From the NCBI GenBank assembly GCA_024225895.1, contig JAAEMC010000633.1, positions 1 to 12,786 of the forward strand: 12,786 nucleotides of DNA, given 5' to 3'. Below, one piece after another: positions 6,754 to 12,786 of the stretch. Source of the DNA: Desulfobacteraceae bacterium (GTDB taxonomy: Bacteria; Desulfobacterota; Desulfobacteria; Desulfobacterales; Desulfobacteraceae). Below the pieces are notes generated by a model, which saw only the letters and a program-made list of their open reading frames with translations, was not told the origin of the DNA and did not search any database. Made by a program: the position numbers and the translations under genes. Each line of letters begins with the position of its first letter. The first letter of the stretch is position 1.

Positions 6754-7875
6754 ATGAACAATAAAAGGGTAAAACAAACATTCAAGAGTCTGATGAACAT
6801 GGCAGGTATCACTGTCAACGGCAGCAAACCATACGATATTCAAGTTAAAAATGATGATTTTTATTACCGGGTGATACAGGAAACCACAATAGGGCTTGGT
6901 GAATCCTACATGGATCATTGGTGGGACTGCAAATCTCTGGATCGTTTTTTTGAAAAGGTACTTTATGCGAATATCGTTGATAAAGTGAAAAAAGACTGGG
7001 CAACGGTTTGGAATATATTCAAATCCAAGTTGTTTAATCTCCAGAACAGAAGACGGGCCTTTGTTGTCGGTAAAAAACATTATGATATCGGCAATGATCT
7101 TTATGAAAGAATGCTGGATCAAAGAATGCAGTATACCTGTGGTTATTGGAAAGACGCGGCAAACCTGGATACTGCCCAGGAAGCCAAACTGGATCTGGTC
7201 TGTAAAAAACTGAATCTGGAGCCTGGTATGAAAGTCATTGAGCTTGGATGCGGATTTGGCGGTTTTGCCAAATTTGCTGCCCAAAGATACGGAGCCCATG
7301 TCACGGGATTCACGGTGTCAAAAAATCAAGCAGAATACGGACAAAGACTCTGCAAAAACCTGCCTGTTGAAATCCGACTGGATGATTATAGGAAAGCAAA
7401 AGGCAAGTATGAGCGGGCCGTATCCATTGGCCTGATGGAGCATGTGGGATATAAAAATTATCGAACATACATGAAATTGACCCATAAGCTGTTAAAGAAT
7501 AACGGGATTTCCTTTGTCCACACCATAGGCAGTAATATAAGTTCCACCACTTCCAATTCCTGGACATCAAAATACATTTTCCCCAACTCTGTTGTTCCCT
7601 CTATTTCCCAATTAGGAAAAGCCATGGAAGGATATTTTGTCATGGAGGACTGGCATAATTTTGGTGAGGATTATGATAAGACGCTCATGGCCTGGTACGA
7701 AAATTTCAACCAGGGGTGGCCCCAATTGAAAAATAATTATTCTGACCGGTTTTACCGTATGTGGGAATACTATCTTTTGAGCTGTGCAGCAGCGTTTCGG
7801 GCAAGATCCCTCCAACTTTGGCAGATTGTTCTGACCAAGCCCGGAAAAACCTGCCCAAAGTGCAGGATCTCTTAA
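6754..7875 (+). CDS. cfa: Cyclopropane-fatty-acyl-phospholipid synthase (Cfa-type SAM methyltransferase)
   Basis: This 373-residue enzyme transfers a methylene or methyl group from S-adenosylmethionine to the double bond of unsaturated acyl chains in membrane phospholipids. It aligns along nearly its full length with E. coli Cfa (382 residues). The N-terminal lipid-binding domain shows GITVNGSKPYDI and GLGESYMDHWWDC. The catalytic domain shows FNLQNRRRAFVVGKKHYDIGNDLY, MQYTCGYW, SAM motif I ELGCGFGGFAKF (163-174), GLMEHVG, FVHTIGS and FVMEDWHNFGEDYDKTLMAW. The residues around the active-site bicarbonate in E. coli (C139, E239, H266, I268, Y317) are all kept as C129, E229, H256, I258 and Y307. 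It is followed after 12 bp by a FAD-dependent reductase. That pairing raises the possibility that the product is a methyl-branched rather than a cyclopropane chain, since methyl-branching methyltransferases of actinobacteria belong to the same superfamily. Classical cyclopropanation is the default reading. Confidence 0.95.
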   Translation: MNNKRVKQTFKSLMNMAGITVNGSKPYDIQVKNDDFYYRVIQETTIGLGESYMDHWWDCKSLDRFFEKVLYANIVDKVKKDWATVWNIFKSKLFNLQNRRRAFVVGKKHYDIGNDLYERMLDQRMQYTCGYWKDAANLDTAQEAKLDLVCKKLNLEPGMKVIELGCGFGGFAKFAAQRYGAHVTGFTVSKNQAEYGQRLCKNLPVEIRLDDYRKAKGKYERAVSIGLMEHVGYKNYRTYMKLTHKLLKNNGISFVHTIGSNISSTTSNSWTSKYIFPNSVVPSISQLGKAMEGYFVMEDWHNFGEDYDKTLMAWYENFNQGWPQLKNNYSDRFYRMWEYYLLSCAAAFRARSLQLWQIVLTKPGKTCPKCRIS

Positions 7876-7887
7876 AAAGCTGTTCAA

Positions 7888-8841
7888 ATGAAAGATACTA
7901 AAGTCATTATTGTGGGAGGGGGACCTTCGGGTGCTGCCTGCGCATTTCAATTAAGGCAAAAAGGCATTGATGTGCTTGTCCTGGAAACAAAGCCATTTCC
8001 GCGTCAAAAGATTTGTGCAGGCTGGATAACCCCGGGTGTATTAAAAATATTGGGAGTAAAACCTGAAGGATATCCCCATGGATTAAAAAAATTCAATCGG
8101 CTTTATTATCATTTGTTCGGCATCAAGATACCGGTTTCCACCTGCCAATATGCCATCAGGAGAATAGAGTTTGACCAGTGGATGATAAGCCGCGCCAATG
8201 TTGAAGTAAAAACCCATACAGTGAAACAGATCACAAAAGAAGAGGGTGGCTATGTAGTTGATGGCATGTTCCGGTGTCAATATCTGATTGGTGCCGGGGG
8301 CACACATTGCCCGGTGTTTAAACAATTTTTTAAAAAAGAGAATTCAAGATTTCCAAAGGCCATGATTTCGGCAGTTGAAGCAGAATTTATAATAGATATT
8401 AAAGAGACCAATTGCCACTTATGGTTTTTTGAAAATCGCCTGCCCGGTTATGCCTGGTACCTGCCCAAAGCAAATAATTATGTGAATATCGGTATTGGCG
8501 CAAAACAGTTCAAGCTTAAAAAGCACCAAAAAACCATCATGGATCATTGGCATGGTCTGGTTGAAAAACTGGTAAAGCTTTCCTGGGTAAAAAATGTGCC
8601 CAATCCCAAAGGTCATGTCTATTATATCCGGCATAAAACAAAGGTATTTCAAAAAGCAAATGCTTTTATTGTAGGTGATGCAGCAGGATTGTCCACCCTG
8701 GATATGGGAGAAGGAATTCATGCGGCAATTGTAAGCGGCCTGTTTGCAGCAAATGCCATTGCAAATAAAAAATCATATAATCCAAGCATAATATCAAAAT
8801 GGAGTCTGCCGGGTATTCTGATGCAGCATCGGAGCCTTTAA
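7888..8841 (+). CDS. FAD-dependent oxidoreductase, geranylgeranyl-reductase-like (COG0644)
   Basis: This 317-residue flavoprotein has an N-terminal FAD-binding Rossmann motif VIIVGGGPSGAACA (residues 6-19), an acidic ribose contact in VLVLETK, and the family block FPRQKICAGWITPGVL. It also has YLIGAGGTHCPV and the second FAD motif IVGDAAGLSTLDMGEGIHAA. These are typical of the geranylgeranyl-reductase/FixC group, which reduces isolated carbon-carbon double bonds in lipids or passes electrons to quinones. LWFFENRLPGYAWYLPKANNYVNIG lies in the substrate-domain sheet (about residues 170-200 of the chain). The C-terminus (SKWSLPGIL) looks complete for this short subfamily. The start ATG at 7888 has only a weak ribosome site and may be translationally coupled to cfa, whose stop is 12 bp upstream. 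Partnership with cfa suggests reduction of a methylated or unsaturated acyl intermediate. This is inference; the electron donor and substrate are unknown. Confidence 0.85.
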   Translation: MKDTKVIIVGGGPSGAACAFQLRQKGIDVLVLETKPFPRQKICAGWITPGVLKILGVKPEGYPHGLKKFNRLYYHLFGIKIPVSTCQYAIRRIEFDQWMISRANVEVKTHTVKQITKEEGGYVVDGMFRCQYLIGAGGTHCPVFKQFFKKENSRFPKAMISAVEAEFIIDIKETNCHLWFFENRLPGYAWYLPKANNYVNIGIGAKQFKLKKHQKTIMDHWHGLVEKLVKLSWVKNVPNPKGHVYYIRHKTKVFQKANAFIVGDAAGLSTLDMGEGIHAAIVSGLFAANAIANKKSYNPSIISKWSLPGILMQHRSL

Positions 8842-8939
8842 ATTTTAGATCGTGTTATTTTAAGATGGAGTGTGATTCAATACACGGGTTCTCACGGGTA
8901 TACATATTGTTTTTAAAGATACCGTCGGACCGAATCCGC

Positions 8940-9872
8940 CTAATCCTCATCAAAATTCCTTATACAAAACCGGTTCCTGCCGGCTTTTTTTGCTTGCTCA
9001 AGCAATTGGTCTGCTCCTTCGATAATCTTGGAATAGGATTCGGCCTCATTGGCAGGATGCATGGTTGCAATCCCCAGACTGACCGTCACATGGTCTGACG
9101 CTTTTGATAATTCGTGGGGGATATGCAGATTTTCTACAGCCTTAATAATGGATATTCCAACTTTTTGAGCCCCTTGGACATCCACATCCGGGAGAATGGC
9201 AATGAACTCTTTCCCGCCGTAACGGGCCAGAAAATCATAAGCCCTTCTTACACGACTCTGTATCGCCCGGGCAACGCTTTGCAGGCACAGATCCCCGGGA
9301 CCATGACCGTAATTGTCATTGTATTGCTTGAATTGATCCACATTGATCATGATAACGGAAAGGGGTGAATCATATCGTTGTGCCCGCCGCCATTCACTGA
9401 CAATCACTTCGTCAAACTTCCGCCGGTTGGGGATATTGGTTAACGCATCCAGGGAGACGAACTGCTCCAACATATCTGATTTCATTTTCAAGTTGATATG
9501 GGCCTGTACCCTGGCCTTTATGATGGGAGGATAAAAGGGCTTGGTGATATAATCAACAGCTCCCAGTTTGATTCCTTTGGTTTCATCCATAATCTCTGCA
9601 AGAGCCGTAACAAATATAACAGGGATACTGCGGGTGCGGTCATTATTTTTAAGCCATTTACATACATCATATCCATCAATATCCGGCATCAGGATATCCA
9701 AAAGAATGAGATCAGGAAGGTTTTCCTCTGTTTTGAGCATATCAATGGCCTCGGAACCGCTTGTCGCGACCATGATTTTATATTCATCTTTGAGCGTTTC
9801 CACAAGCAATTGGATATTCTCAGGTGTATCATCTATGAGGAGCACAGTTTTCATTTCTTCTCTATCATCCAT
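8940..9872 (-). CDS. REC-GGDEF response regulator with altered cyclase active site
   Basis: The protein has 310 residues. Residues 8-125 form a receiver domain with acidic pocket D14/D15, phosphoacceptor D59 in LLDILMPDIDG, T89 and K111 in DYITKPF. Residues 141-306 form a GGDEF domain, recognised from LDALTNIPNRRKFD, FKQYNDNYGHGPGD, ARYGGKEF and VSLGIAT. Active cyclases normally have D-x-D before FK and GG(D/E)EF. Here the first metal-binding Asp is N177 (INVDQF) and the signature is GGKEF (219-223), with Lys at the catalytic third position. An RxxD inhibitory-site motif (R210-D213) is kept 5 residues before the signature. The protein may therefore be a weak or inactive cyclase, or a GTP/c-di-GMP-binding effector. 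A clear AAGGAGA site precedes the ATG. It lies 16 bp downstream of the HPt-containing gene and is the last gene of the minus-strand signalling cluster. Confidence 0.88.
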   Translation of the reverse strand: MDDREEMKTVLLIDDTPENIQLLVETLKDEYKIMVATSGSEAIDMLKTEENLPDLILLDILMPDIDGYDVCKWLKNNDRTRSIPVIFVTALAEIMDETKGIKLGAVDYITKPFYPPIIKARVQAHINLKMKSDMLEQFVSLDALTNIPNRRKFDEVIVSEWRRAQRYDSPLSVIMINVDQFKQYNDNYGHGPGDLCLQSVARAIQSRVRRAYDFLARYGGKEFIAILPDVDVQGAQKVGISIIKAVENLHIPHELSKASDHVTVSLGIATMHPANEAESYSKIIEGADQLLEQAKKAGRNRFCIRNFDED

Positions 9873-9888
9873 AAGTGTTGTCTCCTTA

Positions 9889-11208
9889 TCATTTAATCTG
9901 ACGGGTTATATCAGATAAAGTCTGCAATGCGTTCCGGGTATGAAAGTTATTCACTTGTGTCTTTAGCTTTTTAAACTCTTCACTGACATGGGAGTTGGCT
10001 AAATAGGTTTCTAAAAAGCCAAGTGTACCTAAGGCTGCAACCAAATCAGTTTTTAAATATTGTTCAAGGTCATGGAGCAATCTTTGGATTTTTCCAATAT
10101 CCATGGGACCTGTTTTTTTAGGTCCACTAATGGTTTCGCTCTCAGGGTCGGGCTCTTTCAGGCAGCCCAGACTAATTATGACCCGTTCCAATTGATGGTT
10201 AAAATTTTGTAAGGATGCCTCCTGATATTGGGTATTATTTTTTAATATACTTGTTTCAAGTGCTATCGCGCAATCGTAAAGATCAAGGGCGCCCAAATTT
10301 CCAGCCATGGCTTTGATGGTATGGGCCAGCAGGACGGCAGCTTTATAATCATTTTTTTTAAGTTCTTGTTTAATTGTGTCCCCTGCTCCTGCACATTTAT
10401 TTTTAAAACTAATCAGAAGTTCCTGGTAAAGTTTTTTATTCTGGGCAGCCCGGGCAAGCCCGACTTGCATATTGATGCCATCGATCTTTAACGGGAGTGC
10501 AGTATCACTGTCCCTGTCCGATGGAGTCTGAGAATTTTGGCCGGGCTCTTTTTGCTTTCCCTTGAGTTCCAGCCGATCATAAGCCGTTACCAGAATAATG
10601 GCTGGTACCGGATACTTATCCTTATGGATGATTTCAGAAGCTTGAATGCCGCTCATTTCCGGCATTTTCCAATCCATGAGAATAAGGCGATGGGGGCTGT
10701 GTTGTTCAAAAGCGGCTTTCAGTTCTGCTATGGCCTCCCGGGCTGATGCAGCCTGGGAGACTACATTGCAGGGTGTAAGTGGCGCTTCAAAGATTGTTCC
10801 GGATACGGGCTTATCATCAACAATAATTATTTTAAGGTTGTTAAGGCCTTCCGGCAATCCTTTGATTTCCTCTTTTATCCTCTGGATACCGAATTCGGCA
10901 TTAAATGAAAAAGATCTGCCTTTACCGGGCTTAGAGCAGTTCAATACGTCGCTGCTAAAATCATTAAACACAATGGCTGCCCGGTTACCCTCTTTCATTT
11001 GTTTCAGCAGTTTGGTCACCTCATCACAATCTGCTTTTGCCAGGATACTCATTTCCATTTTATACTGGGCGATTTTTTTGCGGGTTGAGAGATCTTTTTT
11101 CACCAGTTTAATGATAACGGGTTTTTTCTTTTCAGACCCGTTATAGACAAATGTATTCGCGTTTTTATGCAACCTTTCAAGATTGTTAAAACCGGACAAA
11201 TCAGCCAT
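9889..11208 (-). CDS. Collapsed hybrid kinase: Ser/Thr-kinase N-lobe, HATPase tail, short REC, HPt
   Basis: Numbering is from the longest frame (TTG at 11241, 450 residues). I prefer the ATG at 11208 (M12), because MADLSGFNNLERLHK is where a kinase domain of this type begins. An ATG at 11223 is another option, and none has a ribosome site. Residues 13-98 resemble an N-terminal kinase lobe: FVYNGSEKKKPVIIKLVKKD with the ATP-site lysine, a helix-C KMEMSIL, and hinge AAIVFNDF. The C-lobe is absent. GKGRSFSFNAEFG (106-118) matches the last (G2) block of a histidine-kinase ATPase domain. Residues 136-222 are a receiver with D142/D143, D190 in LMDWKMPEMSG and T219. The final third with its conserved Lys is missing. 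Residues about 255-360 are an HPt domain with phosphoacceptor H307 in LLAHTIKAMAGNLGA. This reads as an in-frame deletion product of a very large AAA/GAF-type hybrid kinase. HPt function could survive. Confidence 0.75.
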   Translation of the reverse strand: MADLSGFNNLERLHKNANTFVYNGSEKKKPVIIKLVKKDLSTRKKIAQYKMEMSILAKADCDEVTKLLKQMKEGNRAAIVFNDFSSDVLNCSKPGKGRSFSFNAEFGIQRIKEEIKGLPEGLNNLKIIIVDDKPVSGTIFEAPLTPCNVVSQAASAREAIAELKAAFEQHSPHRLILMDWKMPEMSGIQASEIIHKDKYPVPAIILVTAYDRLELKGKQKEPGQNSQTPSDRDSDTALPLKIDGINMQVGLARAAQNKKLYQELLISFKNKCAGAGDTIKQELKKNDYKAAVLLAHTIKAMAGNLGALDLYDCAIALETSILKNNTQYQEASLQNFNHQLERVIISLGCLKEPDPESETISGPKKTGPMDIGKIQRLLHDLEQYLKTDLVAALGTLGFLETYLANSHVSEEFKKLKTQVNNFHTRNALQTLSDITRQIK

Positions 11209-11282
11209 TTTATTAAATTGCATTAGATATTCGTCGTTCAAAATATTTTTTTAATTTATACAAGTAAGCGTCTGCACTTAAG

Positions 11283-11312
11283 AAAATAGGGCGGAGCCTT
11301 GCTTTTTGTCAA
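11283..11312 (-). promoter_or_regulatory. Possible internal sigma-70 promoter for the HPt/GGDEF genes
   Basis: On the minus strand a perfect TTGACA (11312-11307) is followed after 18 bases by TATTTT (11288-11283). It lies in the 197-bp gap between the upstream kinase stop and the 11208 start. The -35 is ideal but the -10 is weak and the spacer is one base long, so this is tentative. If real, the last two genes could be expressed independently of the kinase. Confidence 0.35.
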
Positions 11313-11406
11313 GTGAAATATGTCTGTTGAAAAAAATCGCCGCTAACTTCTGCGAACAGTCTTTATTAAACAATAAATCCTTGGAAAGTCTGCTTAAAAA
11401 AATGAT

Positions 11407-12534
11407 TTACAACTCTTTTTCCAGGATTGTTTGCCCCGCTTGTGCCGGGAGAGTAATCACTACTTTTGTTCCGGCATTCTCTTTGGAAACAATATCAAGA
11501 CAGCCATTGTTCAATTCGGTAAATTCTTTTACGAGTAATAACCCAAGTCCGCTGCCGGGTTCTTTTTTTGTACCTTTTTTGTGCAGGTTTTCGCCCAGGT
11601 TGAAAATATTGTTACATTCCTCCTGGGTCATACCCATACCCGTATCTTGAACAATTATATGATGTTTTGTTTCTTCCTTTTTTTCGGTAATAGTTACCTC
11701 TTGATCTGTACAGCAAAATTTTATGGAATTTTGAACCAGGTTTCTTAAGATAAATAAAAGCATGTTTTCATCGCAGAAAACTTTTGATTTAGAGTTCACT
11801 GATGCATTCAGGCGGACCTGTTTTGCCCTGGCATCATCCTTGTAAAGTTCAAACACCTGGGAAACAGCCTTGGAAATGTTTATCTCAAGGGGAAGAATAT
11901 CCATGCTTTTTGTTTGGGTCTGTGCCCATGTGAAGAGGTTTTCAAAAAGAGTATAGATCTGCTTGGTGGAATAGGAAATACTCTTTATGGCGTTCGCCTT
12001 ATGGGTTTCATCCAATTCATTGGAATAGTCCTCGATCAACTCGATATTGCTCAGTAATGTGAAAAATTTATTTCTCATATCATGGGCAATGGTTGAGAAT
12101 AATTTGTCTTTGGTGGCATTTGCACGAGCCAGTTCCTTTTTCTGGTTTATAAGGGTCAAGTGGGTCTTGATGCGCTCTTTTACCATGGGCGGATGAAAAG
12201 GTTTGGTAATATAATCCACTGCTCCTAACTTAAAACCTTTTGCAGCATCCATGACTTCTGAAACAGCAGTCACAAAGATAATGGGAATGTCTTTTGTTAT
12301 ATTATTGCCTTTAAGCTGTCTGCACACTTCGTAGCCGTCAATGTCGGGCATAAGGATATCTAAAAGAATGATATCCGGCGGATGGGTATCGGACAGGGCC
12401 ATTGGAAATCCTTTTTCCCCGTCGGTGGCTGCAAGGATTTTGAAATCATCTTTAAGGGATTCCATCAGAATTTTTACATTATCAGGCGTGTCGTCAATTA
12501 TTAAGACAGTACCAAGCTTTTTATTATATTTCAT
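11407..12534 (-). CDS. Response-regulator histidine kinase (REC-HisKA-HATPase)
   Basis: This 375-residue soluble protein has no membrane helix. Residues 9-126 are a receiver domain with D14/D15, phosphoacceptor D59 in LLDILMPDIDGY, T90-region and K111 in DYITKPF. Residues 130-205 are a HisKA dimerisation domain with H151 in FSTIAHDMRNKF; the usual Pro after RN is Lys here. Residues 250-365 form the ATPase domain with N box LRNLVQNSIKF (N269), G1 box DTGMGM (297-302) and G2 box GSGLGLLLVKEF. Such REC-first kinases take a signal by phosphotransfer or partner binding and pass phosphate to another receiver or HPt. Its receiver is strikingly like that of the REC-GGDEF protein two genes downstream. 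A GGAGG site lies 10 bases before the ATG and a good promoter lies about 100 bp upstream. It heads the minus-strand signalling cluster. Confidence 0.9.
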   Translation of the reverse strand: MKYNKKLGTVLIIDDTPDNVKILMESLKDDFKILAATDGEKGFPMALSDTHPPDIILLDILMPDIDGYEVCRQLKGNNITKDIPIIFVTAVSEVMDAAKGFKLGAVDYITKPFHPPMVKERIKTHLTLINQKKELARANATKDKLFSTIAHDMRNKFFTLLSNIELIEDYSNELDETHKANAIKSISYSTKQIYTLFENLFTWAQTQTKSMDILPLEINISKAVSQVFELYKDDARAKQVRLNASVNSKSKVFCDENMLLFILRNLVQNSIKFCCTDQEVTITEKKEETKHHIIVQDTGMGMTQEECNNIFNLGENLHKKGTKKEPGSGLGLLLVKEFTELNNGCLDIVSKENAGTKVVITLPAQAGQTILEKEL

Positions 12535-12631
12535 TTTTTGTCAGCCTCCATTGGATGGCAAAAGGTTCCCTGCTCGACCTGTCTGCCGGGGTAACACACC
12601 AATTTATGCAATTTGTTTAAATCTTTCAATT

Positions 12632-12659
12632 TCTATATCACAGCATCGCGCTATGTCAA
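12632..12659 (-). promoter_or_regulatory. Sigma-70-type promoter of the signalling cluster
   Basis: On the minus strand a perfect TTGACA (12659-12654) is followed after 16 bases by TATAGA (12637-12632). A TG one base before the -10 gives an extended -10 element. Transcription would start near 12625, leaving a 5' untranslated leader of about 90 bases before the kinase ATG at 12534. No riboswitch-like structure was recognised in the leader, and nothing further is seen from 12660 to the window end. Confidence 0.55.
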
Positions 12660-12786
12660 CAATGTGATCCGGATACAATAAAAAAGAACAGGAAAAAGGT
12701 CTTTTGGATAATTGCTTGTTGCGATTCAGTGAAGAGAAAAACTCATAAAAGATTGTTTTGGCCGGATCAGATCATTATAATAATCA

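Noticed and set aside
6739..7299. 186-residue open frame antisense to cfa
   Set aside because: The plus-strand Cfa match is unambiguous over its whole length, so this frame is a by-product of its codon pattern.
8778..8841. Truncated C-terminus of the FAD reductase
   Set aside because: Larger geranylgeranyl reductases extend further, but the ending resembling SLPGIL is typical of the short subfamily, so I do not call a truncation.
8842..8939. Possible terminator or small gene between the reductase and GGDEF genes
   Set aside because: No hairpin followed by a T-run and no credible small open frame was found in the 98-bp gap.
11362..11377. AT-only hairpin (TTTATT, loop, AATAAA) after the REC kinase gene as a terminator
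   Set aside because: A 6-bp A/T stem with no GC content and no adjoining T-run is too weak to support the call.
12666..12770. Two CCGGAT motifs near the right end as a regulator site
   Set aside because: They are only six bases each and about 90 bp apart, without further symmetry, so chance is a sufficient explanation.

Overview
The window looks like a chromosomal stretch from a low-to-moderate GC deltaproteobacterium, most likely of the Desulfobacter/Desulfobacula group. This is inferred from gene content: COG2984-type binding proteins without a permease, response-regulator kinases with the LGAVDYITKPF signature, a remnant of a Ser/Thr-kinase/histidine-kinase hybrid, and a cyclopropane synthase paired with a geranylgeranyl-reductase-like flavoprotein. 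No rRNA, tRNA, CRISPR array, transposase or integrase was seen.

Layout. (1) 1-2667, plus strand: the 3' end of an MFS transporter, an uncharacterised 537-residue protein and a small class I SAM methyltransferase, tightly spaced as one operon. The set looks like a small-molecule synthesis, modification and export unit whose product is unknown. (2) 2687-5076, minus strand: two tandem paralogous secreted substrate-binding proteins of the ABC_sub_bind family, with no permease or ATPase in view. They converge on the first operon with only 19 bp between stops. (3) 5077-5527: a divergent, AT-rich, 451-bp intergenic region. (4) 5528-6367, plus strand: a secreted lipase of the Geobacillus/Staphylococcus (I.5/I.6) type. 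It keeps the whole catalytic triad but lacks about 135-140 internal residues. (5) 6368-6753: a non-coding region with an 18-bp-stem hairpin. (6) 6754-8841, plus strand: cfa-type cyclopropane-fatty-acid synthase and a FAD-dependent reductase 12 bp apart, probably one lipid-modification operon. (7) 8940-12534, minus strand: a signalling cluster in transcription order. It comprises a REC-HisKA-HATPase kinase, a collapsed hybrid protein (kinase N-lobe, HATPase tail, shortened REC, HPt) and a REC-GGDEF protein with altered active-site residues.

How the genes may work together. The lipase, Cfa and reductase share an acyl-lipid theme. The Cfa plus flavoprotein pair is a plausible route to methyl-branched (10-methyl) fatty acids, which are markers of Desulfobacter-type sulfate reducers. 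The signalling cluster looks like a phosphorelay or c-di-GMP module: its two intact REC domains are close paralogues and an HPt domain sits between them. The hybrid protein has lost most of a much larger kinase and the diguanylate cyclase carries atypical residues, so part of the module may be degenerate or repurposed.

All family assignments come from reading motifs and from memory of the families. No database search was run.
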